Notes: generated from the sequence alone by a model not told the origin. Counted from the stretch's first letter, positions 1 to 9,009 are shown. The stretch is DNA of 64,000 bases from Methyloversatilis universalis EHg5 (GCF_000378945.1 NZ_KB900539.1:675241-739240), one strand, 5' to 3'. Made by a program: numbers and translations.

Positions 1-35
1 CACCGGAGGACGATCAGGGCTTCGCCGGCGTCTAG
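1..35 (+). CDS. Possible 3' end of an unidentified gene
   Basis: One plus-strand frame entering from the left edge is open and ends at a TAG at 33-35, giving a C-terminus reading PEDDQGFAGV. It would be convergent with the sensor kinase gene that ends at 59. Ten codons are too few to identify a family, and the other two plus frames also stay open across this short stretch, so this is only a possible gene end. Confidence 0.3.
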   Translation, partial: PEDDQGFAGV

Positions 36-58
36 AGACGTCGGCCAGCCGCCCCGCC

Positions 59-1459
59 TCAGCTGCCGCTGATGCGCTCGCTGGCCGCCATCCGGCCGGG
101 CAGGAGCAGGGTGACCGACAGACCGGGCCGCGCATCCGACAGCAGGATGCGGCCACGGTGCAGCATCATCACCGACTGAACCAGGCTCAGGCCCAGCCCC
201 AGGCCGGGCGTGTTGCGCGCGCTGTCCAGCCGGTACAGACGCTCGAACACGCGTTCGCGTTCGGCCGCCGGAATGCCCGGCCCCTGATCGCTCACCTCGA
301 TGCGCCAGCCCTCGTCCGCCGGCGTCAGCGCCAGTCGCACATGGCCGCCAGCAGGGCTGTACTTGATCGCGTTGTCGATCAGGTTGAGCAGGGTCTGGAA
401 CAGCAGGTCGCGGTGGCCGGTGCAGGGCGCCTGCGGCGGCACCGACAGTTCCAGCGTCAGCCCGCGTTCTTCGGCCAGCGCTTCCATCAGTTCGGCGGCA
501 TCGCGCACCAGCCGGACCAGGTCGATATCGGTGAATTCGCTGCGCAGCAGACCGGAATCGACCCGGGCGATGCGCAGCAGCGACTGGAAGGTGGACAGCA
601 CCTGATCGATGTCGGCCAGATTGCGCTCCAGCCAGTCCGGCAGTTCGTCGGCGGCCGGCGGGTGGCGCAGCGCCGCCTCCAGCCGCGCGCGGTGGCGGGT
701 GAGCGGCGAACGCAGGTCGTGCGCGATGTTGTCGGTGGCGCCGCGCACGCTGGCGATCAGGCCTTCGATGCGGTCCAGCATGGCGTTCAGGGTCTGCGCG
801 AGGCGGTCGAACTCGTCCTTCAACTCGTTCTTTTCGCGGCCTTCGGCGCCGAGCGGAATGCGGTGCTGCAGGTCGCCATCCATGATCTGCTGCGCCGCCC
901 GCCGTATGGTTTCGACCGGCCGCAGCGCAGCGCGGGTGAGCAGCCAGCCGCCGGCCAGCGACAGCAGCAGCATGATGCCGAAACTGGCGAGTGCGGCATG
1001 GCGGATGTCGCTGCGCACCTTTTCCACCTCGTATTCGTCGAAGCCCACCAGCAGCCGGCTGCCGTCCGGCAGGCGCTGCCAGCGCGCGACGATGTCGGTG
1101 TGGCCGGCATGGCGCAGGCTGGGCAGGCGCAGCGGTTCGCCCTCGCGCCCGGCTTCGGCCGGCCAGTGATCCAGATTGCCGACCAGCGCGCGGCCCTGCG
1201 CGTCTTCCAGCCGGTACAGCCGGTCGTGGTCGGGCGAGCGCATGTCCAGCCGCTGGCCGATCAGGCCGGTGATGCCGCGCACGCCATCGACCCGGTATTC
1301 GGCGGCCAGGATGTCCAGTTCCGCCTCCACGCTTTCTTCGACGTGGCCCAGCATGTACTGGCCGGCCAGCCAGCTCACCAGCACCAGCAGCAGCGCGAAG
1401 CCGCTGGCCAGCAGCGCGGCGTTGGCCAGCGTGAGCCGGGCGGCGGTGCCGAGTTTCAT
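59..1459 (-). CDS. Two-component sensor histidine kinase (HAMP, HisKA, HATPase)
   Basis: This is a 466-residue inner-membrane sensor kinase. A first membrane helix lies at about residues 7-33, followed by a periplasmic sensing domain of roughly 120 residues and a second helix at about 155-177. Then come a HAMP linker, a HisKA domain with the phospho-acceptor H-box NIAHDLRSPLTR, and a HATPase domain with N-box LLNLIDNAIKYS, DQGPGIP and GLGLGLSLVQ. All catalytic boxes are intact. The start overlaps the stop of the spermidine-synthase-like gene by 4 bp, so it is the last gene of the operon b561-regulator-SpeE-like-kinase. It presumably phosphorylates the OmpR-type regulator at 2217-2894. The signal is unknown; the divergent metal-type RND operon suggests metal or envelope stress, which is inference. 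Confidence 0.93.
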   Translation of the reverse strand: MKLGTAARLTLANAALLASGFALLLVLVSWLAGQYMLGHVEESVEAELDILAAEYRVDGVRGITGLIGQRLDMRSPDHDRLYRLEDAQGRALVGNLDHWPAEAGREGEPLRLPSLRHAGHTDIVARWQRLPDGSRLLVGFDEYEVEKVRSDIRHAALASFGIMLLLSLAGGWLLTRAALRPVETIRRAAQQIMDGDLQHRIPLGAEGREKNELKDEFDRLAQTLNAMLDRIEGLIASVRGATDNIAHDLRSPLTRHRARLEAALRHPPAADELPDWLERNLADIDQVLSTFQSLLRIARVDSGLLRSEFTDIDLVRLVRDAAELMEALAEERGLTLELSVPPQAPCTGHRDLLFQTLLNLIDNAIKYSPAGGHVRLALTPADEGWRIEVSDQGPGIPAAERERVFERLYRLDSARNTPGLGLGLSLVQSVMMLHRGRILLSDARPGLSVTLLLPGRMAASERISGS

Positions 1460-2220
1460 GCGTCTGCCTCGGCCAGTGCGCGGCGCCGGCCGTCGATCAG
1501 TGCGCGGGCGATGCCGGGCAGTGTGATGCCCAGTTGCGCCTCGAGCGCGCGGGCGCGCTGCGCCAGTTTCATTTCCGACAGTCTGAAGGCGTTGCCGCGG
1601 GCGGCGAACACGATGCGGTTGTCGCCGTCGCCGGTATCGACCACGCTGACCGAACGGGCGAAGCTGGCGGCTACGCGTTCGACCCAGGCACTGTTCAGCG
1701 CGTCGTCGGCATACATGTTGATGGCCAGCACGCCGCCGTCGCGCAGCGCGGCGTGGCAGTCGTCGTAGAAGCGCTGCGTGGTAAGCGCCGCCGGCATGCC
1801 GCCGATGTCAAAGCCATCCACCCACAGCAGGTCGAAGGCGCGGTCGTGCGTGGCCACCCACCCGGCACCGTCGGCGCAGAGAACGGTGAGCCGTTCGTCG
1901 TCCGGCGGAATGTGGAAGCGATCGCGCAGCGCGATCACCGCCGGCGATATTTCGGCCACCGCCATGTGCGCTCCGGGCAGGTGGCGGTGACAGGCCTTGA
2001 CCAGCGAGCCGCCGCCCAGACCGACCATGCCGATCTGCCGGGGTTCGGGCACGAACAGCAGCGAAGCCAGCATCAGGCGCGAATATTCGAGCACCAGCCG
2101 CTCGGGCGCAGCCCCGTCCATCGTGCTCTGTACCGCCAGTTCGCTGAAGGCCAGCGTGAGCTGGCCGTCCTGTTCGACCAGATAGGGCTGGCCGGCATCG
2201 ACCGCGTCGCGTTCGCTCAT
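1456..2220 (-). CDS. Spermidine-synthase-like methyltransferase-fold protein
   Basis: This is a 254-residue soluble protein of the spermine/spermidine synthase (SpeE-like) Rossmann family. Visible hallmarks are the nucleotide-binding stretch MVGLGGGSLVKACHRHLPG followed by an acidic residue in AVAEISP, and the family segment VDGFDIGGMPAALTTQRFYDD. The usual GGGDGG loop of true spermidine synthases is altered to GLGGGSL, so polyamine synthesis is uncertain. The frame is open upstream to 2358, but the ATG at 2218-2220 overlaps the response regulator stop by 4 bp and gives the family N-terminus, so I chose it. Its own stop overlaps the kinase start by 4 bp. This tight insertion between a regulator and its kinase is unusual and implies co-translation. 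The substrate and role are unknown. Confidence 0.8.
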   Translation of the reverse strand: MSERDAVDAGQPYLVEQDGQLTLAFSELAVQSTMDGAAPERLVLEYSRLMLASLLFVPEPRQIGMVGLGGGSLVKACHRHLPGAHMAVAEISPAVIALRDRFHIPPDDERLTVLCADGAGWVATHDRAFDLLWVDGFDIGGMPAALTTQRFYDDCHAALRDGGVLAINMYADDALNSAWVERVAASFARSVSVVDTGDGDNRIVFAARGNAFRLSEMKLAQRARALEAQLGITLPGIARALIDGRRRALAEADA

Positions 2221-2894
2221 GACGGCGTGCGCAGGCAGTAGCCGCTGCCGCGCAGCGTGTGGATCAGCGGCGCCCACGGCGCGCGGTCCACCTTGGCGCG
2301 CAGCCGGGAAATATGGACGTCGATCACATTGGTCTGGGGATCGAAGTGGTAGTCCCACACGCCTTCCAGCAGCATGGTGCGGGTGACCAGCTGGTTGGCG
2401 TGGCGCATCAGGAATTCGAGTACCCGGTATTCCTGCGGCTTGAGTGGAATGTCCTCGCCGGCACGCTTCACCTGATGGGTCATGCGGTCCAGTTCGAGGT
2501 CGGCCACCCGCAGCACCGATTCGGCTGCTGGCATCAGGCCGCGCCGGGTGATCACCTCCAGCCGCGCCTGCAGTTCGGACATCGCGAAGGGCTTGACCAG
2601 ATAGTCGTCGCCGCCGGCGCGCAGGCCGCGTATGCGTTCATCGACATGGGACAGCGCGCTCAGGATGAGCACCGGCACCCGCGAGCCGGTGGCGCGCAGC
2701 GCGGCCAGCATGGCCAGCCCGTCCATCTGCGGCATCAGCCGGTCGAGCACGATGGCGTCGTACTGTTCGCCGGTGGCCAGAAACAGGCCTTCGCGGCCGT
2801 TCGGCGCGTGGTCGACCACATGGCCGGCCTCGCGCAGGCCACGGCAGATGAAGCCGGCGATTTCGTTGTCGTCCTCGACCACCAGGATGCGCAT
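2217..2894 (-). CDS. OmpR-family response regulator
   Basis: This 225-residue response regulator has a receiver domain with acidic pocket E7/D8/D9, phospho-acceptor D51 in VLDRLMP and conserved K101 in DDYLVKPF. It is followed by a winged-helix DNA-binding domain from about residue 125 that ends in the typical HTLRGSGYCL wing. It belongs to the group that includes metal regulators such as CusR, CopR and CzcR. It starts 16 bp after the cytochrome b561 stop and is translationally coupled to the SpeE-like gene. The likely target is the divergent region 3451-3623, which holds a CATGAA-N6-TTCATG dyad. That link is inferred from position. Confidence 0.94.
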   Translation of the reverse strand: MRILVVEDDNEIAGFICRGLREAGHVVDHAPNGREGLFLATGEQYDAIVLDRLMPQMDGLAMLAALRATGSRVPVLILSALSHVDERIRGLRAGGDDYLVKPFAMSELQARLEVITRRGLMPAAESVLRVADLELDRMTHQVKRAGEDIPLKPQEYRVLEFLMRHANQLVTRTMLLEGVWDYHFDPQTNVIDVHISRLRAKVDRAPWAPLIHTLRGSGYCLRTPS

Positions 2895-2910
2895 GGTTGT
2901 TCCGTCGATG

Positions 2911-3450
2911 TCAGTCGGTGCCGGCGAGGCGGTGCAGCAGCGCCATGCCGATATGGCCGCCGAGGTACAGGTAGAGCAGCGGTGCGGCCAGTTCGTGCAG
3001 ATCGCCGATGCGGTGCGCGGTGTCGCTGGCTGCGCCCACCCACCAGATGGCGGCGCCGGTGGCGCAGAACCAGCCGATCAGGGCCAGCCCCAGCACCTGC
3101 ACCGTTCGCGCCAGCGTCTGCGTGGCAGCGGCCGGTGGCACGCGCATCGCAGTCAGGCCACCCAGCACGAGGCGGAATTGTGCCAGCACCGTGTTCAGGC
3201 CGGCGCGGCCGGCACCGCGTCGCTGCCACAGGCCGGCGGCCACCGCCAGGGCGGCCAGACCGGCGATCAGGCCGCCCCATTCGTGCAGTTCGAACATGAG
3301 CCGGCCGGCGGCGTCGCCTTCGCGCCAGGGCTTGCTCATCCATTCAGGGCTGAAGGTCTGGAACACGACCGCCAGCGCGAGCAGGCCGTGCGTCAGCCGG
3401 CGCGGCAGGCTCCAGCGGCTGTCGTCGATGTCTGCGGTATCGCCATGCAT
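2911..3450 (-). CDS. Cytochrome b561 family membrane protein
   Basis: This 179-residue protein resembles the bacterial cytochrome b561 family, di-heme inner-membrane proteins of four helices that move electrons between quinone and a periplasmic partner. Candidate heme histidines are H21 (RRLTHGLLA), H56 (ELHEWGG), the histidine of DLHELAAP, and those of GGHIGMALLHR. Hydrophobic segments surround each. The frame is open to 3543, but the ATG at 3448-3450 has a GGAGA ribosome site just upstream and begins at the family N-terminus. It is the first gene of the minus-strand operon containing the two-component system, and shares the 173-bp divergent region with the efflux operon. Related b561 genes often sit beside metal or oxidative stress systems; a redox role here is inference. 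Confidence 0.8.
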   Translation of the reverse strand: MHGDTADIDDSRWSLPRRLTHGLLALAVVFQTFSPEWMSKPWREGDAAGRLMFELHEWGGLIAGLAALAVAAGLWQRRGAGRAGLNTVLAQFRLVLGGLTAMRVPPAAATQTLARTVQVLGLALIGWFCATGAAIWWVGAASDTAHRIGDLHELAAPLLYLYLGGHIGMALLHRLAGTD

Positions 3451-3623
3451 GAGAGGTCTCCGTAGGTGTCGGCCCGTTCGCGGGCTGGGCATGATGACAT
3501 TCAGCCTGCACCCCGACAGTTTGCTGCAAGCTGTCCACAGCATGAATCATCGTTCATGTTGCGTTCACCCGCCGGCAAGGCCCCGCACCGCACACTGCGC
3601 TGTCTTCAAACGATGCCCCTCCC
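3451..3623. promoter_or_regulatory. Divergent regulatory region with candidate operator dyad
   Basis: This 173-bp region separates the b561/two-component operon from the efflux operon. It contains a perfect inverted repeat CATGAA-N6-TTCATG at 3541-3558, extendable to 3538-3561 with one wobble, and a smaller dyad TTGC-T-GCAA at 3521-3529. The larger dyad lies 65 bp before the efflux start and 90 bp before the b561 start, a suitable place for the OmpR-type regulator. I could not assign convincing -35/-10 boxes. Confidence 0.5.
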
Positions 3624-4892
3624 ATGGTCCGATCTTTCATCCTCAGCGTGCTGCTGACGGCCGCGCTGCCGGCCGCGGCCCAGCTCGCGGCGTCGCACGC
3701 CGACGAGCACGAGCAGCCGGTGGTGCGCGATCCGGCGCTGACGCTGTCCGCCGCGCTGGACGGTGCGCTGGCCCGGGCGCCGGGCGGTGCGTTGCCGCAG
3801 GCCCGCCTGAACGAATCCCGGGTGCTGGCCGAGCGCGCCGACAGCCTGCTGTCCGCGCCGCCGGCGGTGCAGATGCGTTACCAGACCGACCGCCTGCCCG
3901 GTCGCGGCGGCGGCCTGCGTGAACTGGAAGCCGGACTGGAGTTGCCGCTGTGGCGCGGCGGCCAGCGCGACGCGCTGCGCCGCGAGGCGGACGCGAGCCG
4001 GCTGCAGTCGGAAGAGGAACAGCGCAGCTACCGCTGGCGGGTGGCCGGCGAACTGCGCGAGAACCTGTGGCGGGTGCTGGCCGCTGAAGCCGAGGTGACG
4101 CTGGCCGATGCTGACGTCGACCTTTACCGCGCGCTGGAAGAGGACGTGGCAAAGCGGGTGCGCGGTGGCGACGCCGCGCCGTTCGAGAAGCTGTCGGCCG
4201 AAACCGCACGCCGCGAACGCGATGCACTGCTGTACGAGGCGCAGGTGGAACTGGCGCACAGCCTGTTCGGCTGGACCGCGCTGACCGGCCTGAAGGTGCT
4301 GCCGGCGGTGGCGCTCGAACGGCCGGCCGACAGCGTGCCCGAAGGGCTGTCGGACGAGGCGCCTTCTGCCTACCCGCCGGTGCTGATCGCCCGCGCGGCG
4401 GTCGAGCGGGTGCGCCGTGCGCTGGGCAGCGTGCAGGCCCAGGGCAGCGGTGTGCCGCGGGTGCTGATCGGCGTGCGCTCGGAAAGCGCCACCGACACGC
4501 CGACCACCGACAGCGTGGGTGCCACGCTGTCCATTCCTTTCGGCGGCGAAGCCCACCGCGCCGCGGCGCAGTCGCCGCTGCATCTCGATCTGGCGCGCGC
4601 CGAAGACGAACTGGCCTGGGCGCAGCGCAACGCCACGCTCGCGCTGCACGAAGCCGGGCACGAACTGCATGCGCGCGAACAGGCGCGCCGCCTCGCCTTC
4701 GAACAGAAGTCGGTGGCCGAGCGCGAGGTCGAACTGGCCCGCCGCGCCTACCGCATCGGTGAAACGTCGCTGGCCGAGCGCCTGCTGGTCGAGGCGCGCG
4801 CAGCCAGCGCACGCCGCGCCGCCGCGCTGGCCGACATCGCCTGGTCGCGCGCCATCGCGCGCTACAACCACAGCCTGGGAATCCTGCCGTGA
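3624..4892 (+). CDS. TolC-family outer membrane efflux protein (CzcC/CusC type)
   Basis: This 422-residue outer membrane factor should form the outer channel of a tripartite efflux pump. It has a cleavable signal peptide (MVRSFILSVLLTAALPAAAQ) and long Ala/Glu/Arg-rich helical repeats typical of the TolC tunnel, for example around residues 110-180 and 320-400. It ends in ARYNHSLGILP, a form seen in CzcC-like members. The start ATG follows a purine-poor stretch, but signal peptide placement supports it. It is first in the operon with the adaptor (4-bp overlap with its start) and the RND pump, and diverges from the two-component operon that probably controls it. Confidence 0.88.
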   Translation: MVRSFILSVLLTAALPAAAQLAASHADEHEQPVVRDPALTLSAALDGALARAPGGALPQARLNESRVLAERADSLLSAPPAVQMRYQTDRLPGRGGGLRELEAGLELPLWRGGQRDALRREADASRLQSEEEQRSYRWRVAGELRENLWRVLAAEAEVTLADADVDLYRALEEDVAKRVRGGDAAPFEKLSAETARRERDALLYEAQVELAHSLFGWTALTGLKVLPAVALERPADSVPEGLSDEAPSAYPPVLIARAAVERVRRALGSVQAQGSGVPRVLIGVRSESATDTPTTDSVGATLSIPFGGEAHRAAAQSPLHLDLARAEDELAWAQRNATLALHEAGHELHAREQARRLAFEQKSVAEREVELARRAYRIGETSLAERLLVEARAASARRAAALADIAWSRAIARYNHSLGILP

Positions 4893-5950
4893 AGCTCCGT
4901 ACCGCCCTTCTTTCCATTCTTCTGTGCGCGGCGCTGCCGCTGCAGGCCGCAGACATCGCCCTCGACGCCACCCAGATCCAGCGCCTCGGCATTCGCGACG
5001 CGCAGCCGCAGGCAGCCAAGGACGCGCGGGCCGCCGCCTGGTCGGCCCGGGTGGTGGCCTCGCCCGATGCCGAATGGGTGGTGACCGCACCGTCCGGTGG
5101 CGTGGTTGTCCGGGTGCCGGTGGTCGAGGGCCAGCAGGTGGCCGCAGGCACCGTGCTGGCCGAACTGCGCAGCGCTGCGCTGCCGGAAATGGGCGCTTCG
5201 CTCGCGCAGGCGAAGGCGGCGGCCGACCTGGCGCGCAATCACCGCGACCGCGACCGCGCGCTGCATGCCGAAGGCCTGATCGCCGAACGCCGGCTGCGCG
5301 AATCGGAAGCCGCCGCGCTGCAGGCCGAGGCGGCGCTGGGCGCAGCCCAGTCGCGGCTCCGGCTGCTGGGCGTGTCGGCCGGCGACGCATCGGCCGGCCG
5401 GGTGCAGGTGCGTGCGCAGGCGGCGGCCACGGTGCTCGAACGGATGGCGCTGCCGGGCCAGCGGCTCAACGAAGCCGACCCGCTGCTGCGTCTGGCCGAC
5501 GCACGCAAGCTCATGCTGGAACTGAATCTGCCGGTGCTGCAGGCGGAAACCGTGCGCGAAGGCGACCTGCTGGCGCTCGACGGACAGGACGCCAAGGCCC
5601 GCGTGACGCAGATCGGCTGGGGCGCGTCGGACGCTACCCAGACCGTGCGCATCCGCGCCGAACTGCCTGCCGGCAAGGCCGGGCTGCGTCCGGGCCAGTG
5701 GGTGAAGGCGCGCCGCAGCGTGGCGGCCGGCAATGCGTGGGCGGTGCCGGCGTCGGCGCTCAGCCATCACGGCGGCCGCAACTGGGTGTTCGCGCGCACC
5801 GCCAGCGGCTATCGCGCGGTCGAGGTGACCGTGCTGGCGCAGGACGCCACGGTGGCCACGGTCAGCGGCGCGCTGGACGCCGCCGCACCGGTGGCGGTGG
5901 GCGGCGTGGCGGCGCTGAAGGCGGTGTGGCTCGGTCACGGAGGCGAATGA
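4889..5950 (+). CDS. RND efflux periplasmic adaptor (CzcB/CusB type)
   Basis: This 353-residue membrane fusion protein should bridge the RND pump and the outer membrane channel. A signal peptide ends at LQA-AD near residue 20. A lipoyl-like half motif (TAPSGGVVVRVPVVEGQQVAAGTVLAE, about 66-93, described in two parts: APSGGVV then VVEGQQV) precedes a coiled-coil hairpin at about 100-160. The second lipoyl half and the beta-barrel follow. The start overlaps the outer membrane gene by 4 bp and the stop overlaps the pump start by 4 bp (ATGA). No CusF-like domain or His/Met-rich metal-binding stretch is visible, so the substrate cannot be read from this protein. Confidence 0.9.
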   Translation: MKLRTALLSILLCAALPLQAADIALDATQIQRLGIRDAQPQAAKDARAAAWSARVVASPDAEWVVTAPSGGVVVRVPVVEGQQVAAGTVLAELRSAALPEMGASLAQAKAAADLARNHRDRDRALHAEGLIAERRLRESEAAALQAEAALGAAQSRLRLLGVSAGDASAGRVQVRAQAAATVLERMALPGQRLNEADPLLRLADARKLMLELNLPVLQAETVREGDLLALDGQDAKARVTQIGWGASDATQTVRIRAELPAGKAGLRPGQWVKARRSVAAGNAWAVPASALSHHGGRNWVFARTASGYRAVEVTVLAQDATVATVSGALDAAAPVAVGGVAALKAVWLGHGGE

Positions 5951-8900
5951 TGCTCGACGCCCTGACCCGCAGCGCGCTCGCGCGACCGTTGCTCACCGTG
6001 CTGGCCGCGCTGCTGCTGATCGCCGGCGGCCTGCACGCGGCGATGAATCTGCCGATCGACGCCTTTCCCGACGTGTCGGCGCCGCAGGTGAAGATCATCG
6101 TCAAGCTGCCGGGCATGACGCCGGAAGAGATGGAGGCGCGCGTCACCACGCCGATCGAGCTCGAAATGCTGGGCCTGCCCAAACAGACCATGCTGCGCTC
6201 GACCAGCAAGTACGGGCTGTCGGACATCACCATCGATTTCGAGGACGGCACCGACATCTACTGGGCACGCAACCAGGTGAGCGAGCGGCTGAACGGCATC
6301 ATGGGCGACCTGCCGCCCGGCCTGACCGGCGGTCTGGCGCCGATCACGACGCCGCTGGGCGAAATGTTCATGTTCACGGTCGAAGGCGATCTGCCGCTGG
6401 TCGAGCGGCGCGCGCTGCTCGACTGGGTGATCCGCCCGGCGCTGCGCACCGTGCGCGGCGTGGCTGACGTGAATGTGCTGGGCGGCGAGGCGGCCGCCTA
6501 CGAGGTGGTGCCGGACGCCGCCCGCATGGCCGCCACCGGCATCACGCTGGACGAGTTGCGCTCGACGCTGGAGCGCTTCAACCGCAACGACGGCGCCGGC
6601 CGCATCACCGAGGGCGACGAAACCCTGCTGGTGCGGGTGCAGGGCCGGCTCACCTCGCTCGACGACATCGGCCGGCTGGTGGTGCACGCGACGCCGGTGG
6701 CCCAGATCCGGGTGGCGGACGTGGCCGACGTGAAGCTTGGCGCGCTCACCCGCATGGGCGGCGTTACCCACAATGGCCGCGGCGAAACGGTGCAGGGTCT
6801 GGTGCTCGGCCTGCGCGGCGCCGATGCGCAGCAGGTGGTGGCCGGCGTGCGCGCGCGGCTGGAAGAGGTGAAAGCCAGCTTGCCGGCCGGTGTCACCATC
6901 GAGCCCTTCTATGACCGCGGCGAACTGGTGGCCAGTGCGGTCGGCACCGTGTCCAAGGCGCTGATCGAGGCGGTGGTGCTGGTGCTGGTGCTGCTCTTCC
7001 TCTTCCTCGGCAATCTGCGGGCGGCGATCGCGGTGGCGGTCATCCTGCCGCTGGCCGCGCTGTGGACCTTCCTGCTGATGCGTCAGGCCGGGCTGTCGGC
7101 CAATCTGATGAGTCTGGGCGGCCTGTCGATCGCCATCGGCCTGCTGGTCGATGCGGCAGTGGTGGTGGTCGAGAACGTGGTGGCGCATCTGCACGACCGC
7201 TCGGCGGAAGGCCGGTCGCGCCACGACGTGGTGCTGGAGGCGGTGCGCGAGGTGGCGGTGCCGACCACCGCCGGCATCGTCATCATCGCGCTGGTGTTCG
7301 TGCCGCTGCTCAGCCTGCAGGGGCTGGAAGGCAAGCTGTTCGGCCCGGTGGCGCTCACCATCGTGTTCGCGCTGGCCGGCTCGCTGCTGCTGTCGCTCAC
7401 CGTCATTCCGCTGCTGGCCCGCCTGCTGCTGCGCGCCGACAGCCATGCCGACCCCTGGCTGCCGCGCACGCTGGCCCGGCTCTATGTGCCGCTGCTGCAG
7501 AAGGCGCTGGCCGCACCGCGCGTTGTCGGCGGCATTGCCGCCGCGCTGGGCGTAGTGGCGGTGGTGCTCTACATCGGACTGGGCAAGACCTTCATGCCGA
7601 CGATGGACGAAGGCAGCCTCATCGTGCAGCTGGAAAAGCTGCCATCCATCGGTCTGGAGGCTTCGCTGGACATCGACACCCGCTTCCAGCGCGCGCTGAA
7701 AGAGGCGGTGCCGGAGGCGCAGCAGATCGTGGCGCGCGCCGGCTCCGACGAGATCGGTCTCGACCCGATGGGGCTGAACCAGACCGACACCTTCGTCAGC
7801 CTGCCGCCGGGCGTGGACAAGCCGGCCATCACCGAGCGCATCCGCACCCTGCTGAAGGAATTTCCGGGCGTGGCCTATGCCTTTACCCAGCCGATCGAAA
7901 TGCGGGTGTCGGAAATGATTCTCGGCGTGCGCGGCGATCTGGCGATCCGCATCTTCGGCCCGGATCTCGAAGTGCTCAACCGCAAGGCGGAGGAAGTTGC
8001 CGAGGTGCTGCGTGGCACGCCGGGCGCGGAGGACGTGTTCTTCGTGCGCAACGAGGGGGTGCAGTACCTGCGTGTGCTGCCGGACACCGACGCGCTGGCC
8101 CGTGCCGGGCTGGACATCGACGCGCTGGCGGCGGCACTGCGGGCGCAGATCGAGGGCGAGCGGGTGGGGCTGATCCAGCAGCAGGAGCGGCGCATTCCGC
8201 TCATCGTGCGCTCGACCGGCCGCGCCGGTGCGACCGACGAACTGGCGCAGCTGCCGGTGGCGCTGCCCGGCGGTGGCCGCATCGCGCTCGGCCAGCTGGC
8301 CCGCTTCGAGCGGGTGGACGGGCCGGTGCAGATCAACCGCCAGCTGGGCAGCCGCAATATGGTGGTGATCGCCAACGTCGGTGGCCGTGACCTGGTCGGT
8401 TTCGTCGAGGACGCCCGTGCGCGGGTGGCGCAGAAGGTGGAACTGCCTCAGGGCTACCGCCTGACCTGGGGCGGCGAATTCGAGAACCAGCAGCGTGCCG
8501 CACAGCGGCTGGCGCTGGTGGTGCCGATTGCGCTGGTGCTCATCTTCCTCATCCTGTTCAGCACCTTCAATTCGCTGCGTCAGGCCACGCTGGTGATGGC
8601 CAACGTACCGTTCGCGATGATAGGCGGCGTGTTCGCGCTGGCGCTGTCCGGCGAATACCTGTCGGTGCCGGCTTCGGTCGGCTTCATCGCGCTGCTGGGC
8701 ATCGCGGTGCTCAATGGCGTGGTGCTGGTGAGCTATTTCAACCAGTTGCGCGCGGCCGGCATGTCGATGCTGGATGCCGTGGTGCAGGGCGCCCAGCGCC
8801 GGCTGCGGCCGGTGCTGCTGACCGCATCGATGGCGGCCCTGGGCCTGGTGCCGCTGCTGTTCGCCAGCGGGCCGGGTTCGGAAATCCAGCGGCCGCTGGC

Positions 8901-9000
8901 CATTGTGGTGATCGGCGGACTGGTGTCTTGCACCGCGTTAACACTGGTGCTGCTGCCCATCCTGTACAAACGCTTCGGCGAACCTTCCGCTGCTGCCTGA
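5947..9000 (+). CDS. Heavy-metal-efflux-type RND transporter (CzcA/CusA family)
   Basis: This 1017-residue inner-membrane proton antiporter belongs to the HME-RND family. It opens with LTRSALARPLLTVLAALLLI and the family signature LPIDAFPDVSAPQVKI. It has twelve predicted helices in two halves with large periplasmic loops. The helix-4 signature reads SIAIGLLVDAAVVVVEN with D402 and E409. This lacks the DFG-X3-DGA form of divalent-metal CzcA pumps and is nearer the CusA-like VDAA form, but it is not identical to CusA either, so copper/silver specificity is only suggested. The frame is open upstream to 4519 over the other two genes. The ATG at 5947 overlaps the adaptor stop and begins at the family N-terminus. 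The LTA-synthase-like gene follows after 9 bp. Confidence 0.92.
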   Translation: MMLDALTRSALARPLLTVLAALLLIAGGLHAAMNLPIDAFPDVSAPQVKIIVKLPGMTPEEMEARVTTPIELEMLGLPKQTMLRSTSKYGLSDITIDFEDGTDIYWARNQVSERLNGIMGDLPPGLTGGLAPITTPLGEMFMFTVEGDLPLVERRALLDWVIRPALRTVRGVADVNVLGGEAAAYEVVPDAARMAATGITLDELRSTLERFNRNDGAGRITEGDETLLVRVQGRLTSLDDIGRLVVHATPVAQIRVADVADVKLGALTRMGGVTHNGRGETVQGLVLGLRGADAQQVVAGVRARLEEVKASLPAGVTIEPFYDRGELVASAVGTVSKALIEAVVLVLVLLFLFLGNLRAAIAVAVILPLAALWTFLLMRQAGLSANLMSLGGLSIAIGLLVDAAVVVVENVVAHLHDRSAEGRSRHDVVLEAVREVAVPTTAGIVIIALVFVPLLSLQGLEGKLFGPVALTIVFALAGSLLLSLTVIPLLARLLLRADSHADPWLPRTLARLYVPLLQKALAAPRVVGGIAAALGVVAVVLYIGLGKTFMPTMDEGSLIVQLEKLPSIGLEASLDIDTRFQRALKEAVPEAQQIVARAGSDEIGLDPMGLNQTDTFVSLPPGVDKPAITERIRTLLKEFPGVAYAFTQPIEMRVSEMILGVRGDLAIRIFGPDLEVLNRKAEEVAEVLRGTPGAEDVFFVRNEGVQYLRVLPDTDALARAGLDIDALAAALRAQIEGERVGLIQQQERRIPLIVRSTGRAGATDELAQLPVALPGGGRIALGQLARFERVDGPVQINRQLGSRNMVVIANVGGRDLVGFVEDARARVAQKVELPQGYRLTWGGEFENQQRAAQRLALVVPIALVLIFLILFSTFNSLRQATLVMANVPFAMIGGVFALALSGEYLSVPASVGFIALLGIAVLNGVVLVSYFNQLRAAGMSMLDAVVQGAQRRLRPVLLTASMAALGLVPLLFASGPGSEIQRPLAIVVIGGLVSCTALTLVLLPILYKRFGEPSAAA

Positions 9001-9009
9001 TCCTGTCCG

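Noticed and set aside
158-1768. Plus-strand 536-codon open frame at the left end
   Set aside because: Antisense shadow of the sensor kinase and SpeE-like genes; composition is Gln/Ala/Arg/His-rich without domains.
4519-5946. 475-codon N-terminal extension of the RND pump frame
   Set aside because: It overlaps the outer membrane and adaptor genes completely and translates to Arg/Ala-rich sequence; the ATG at 5947 gives the family start.
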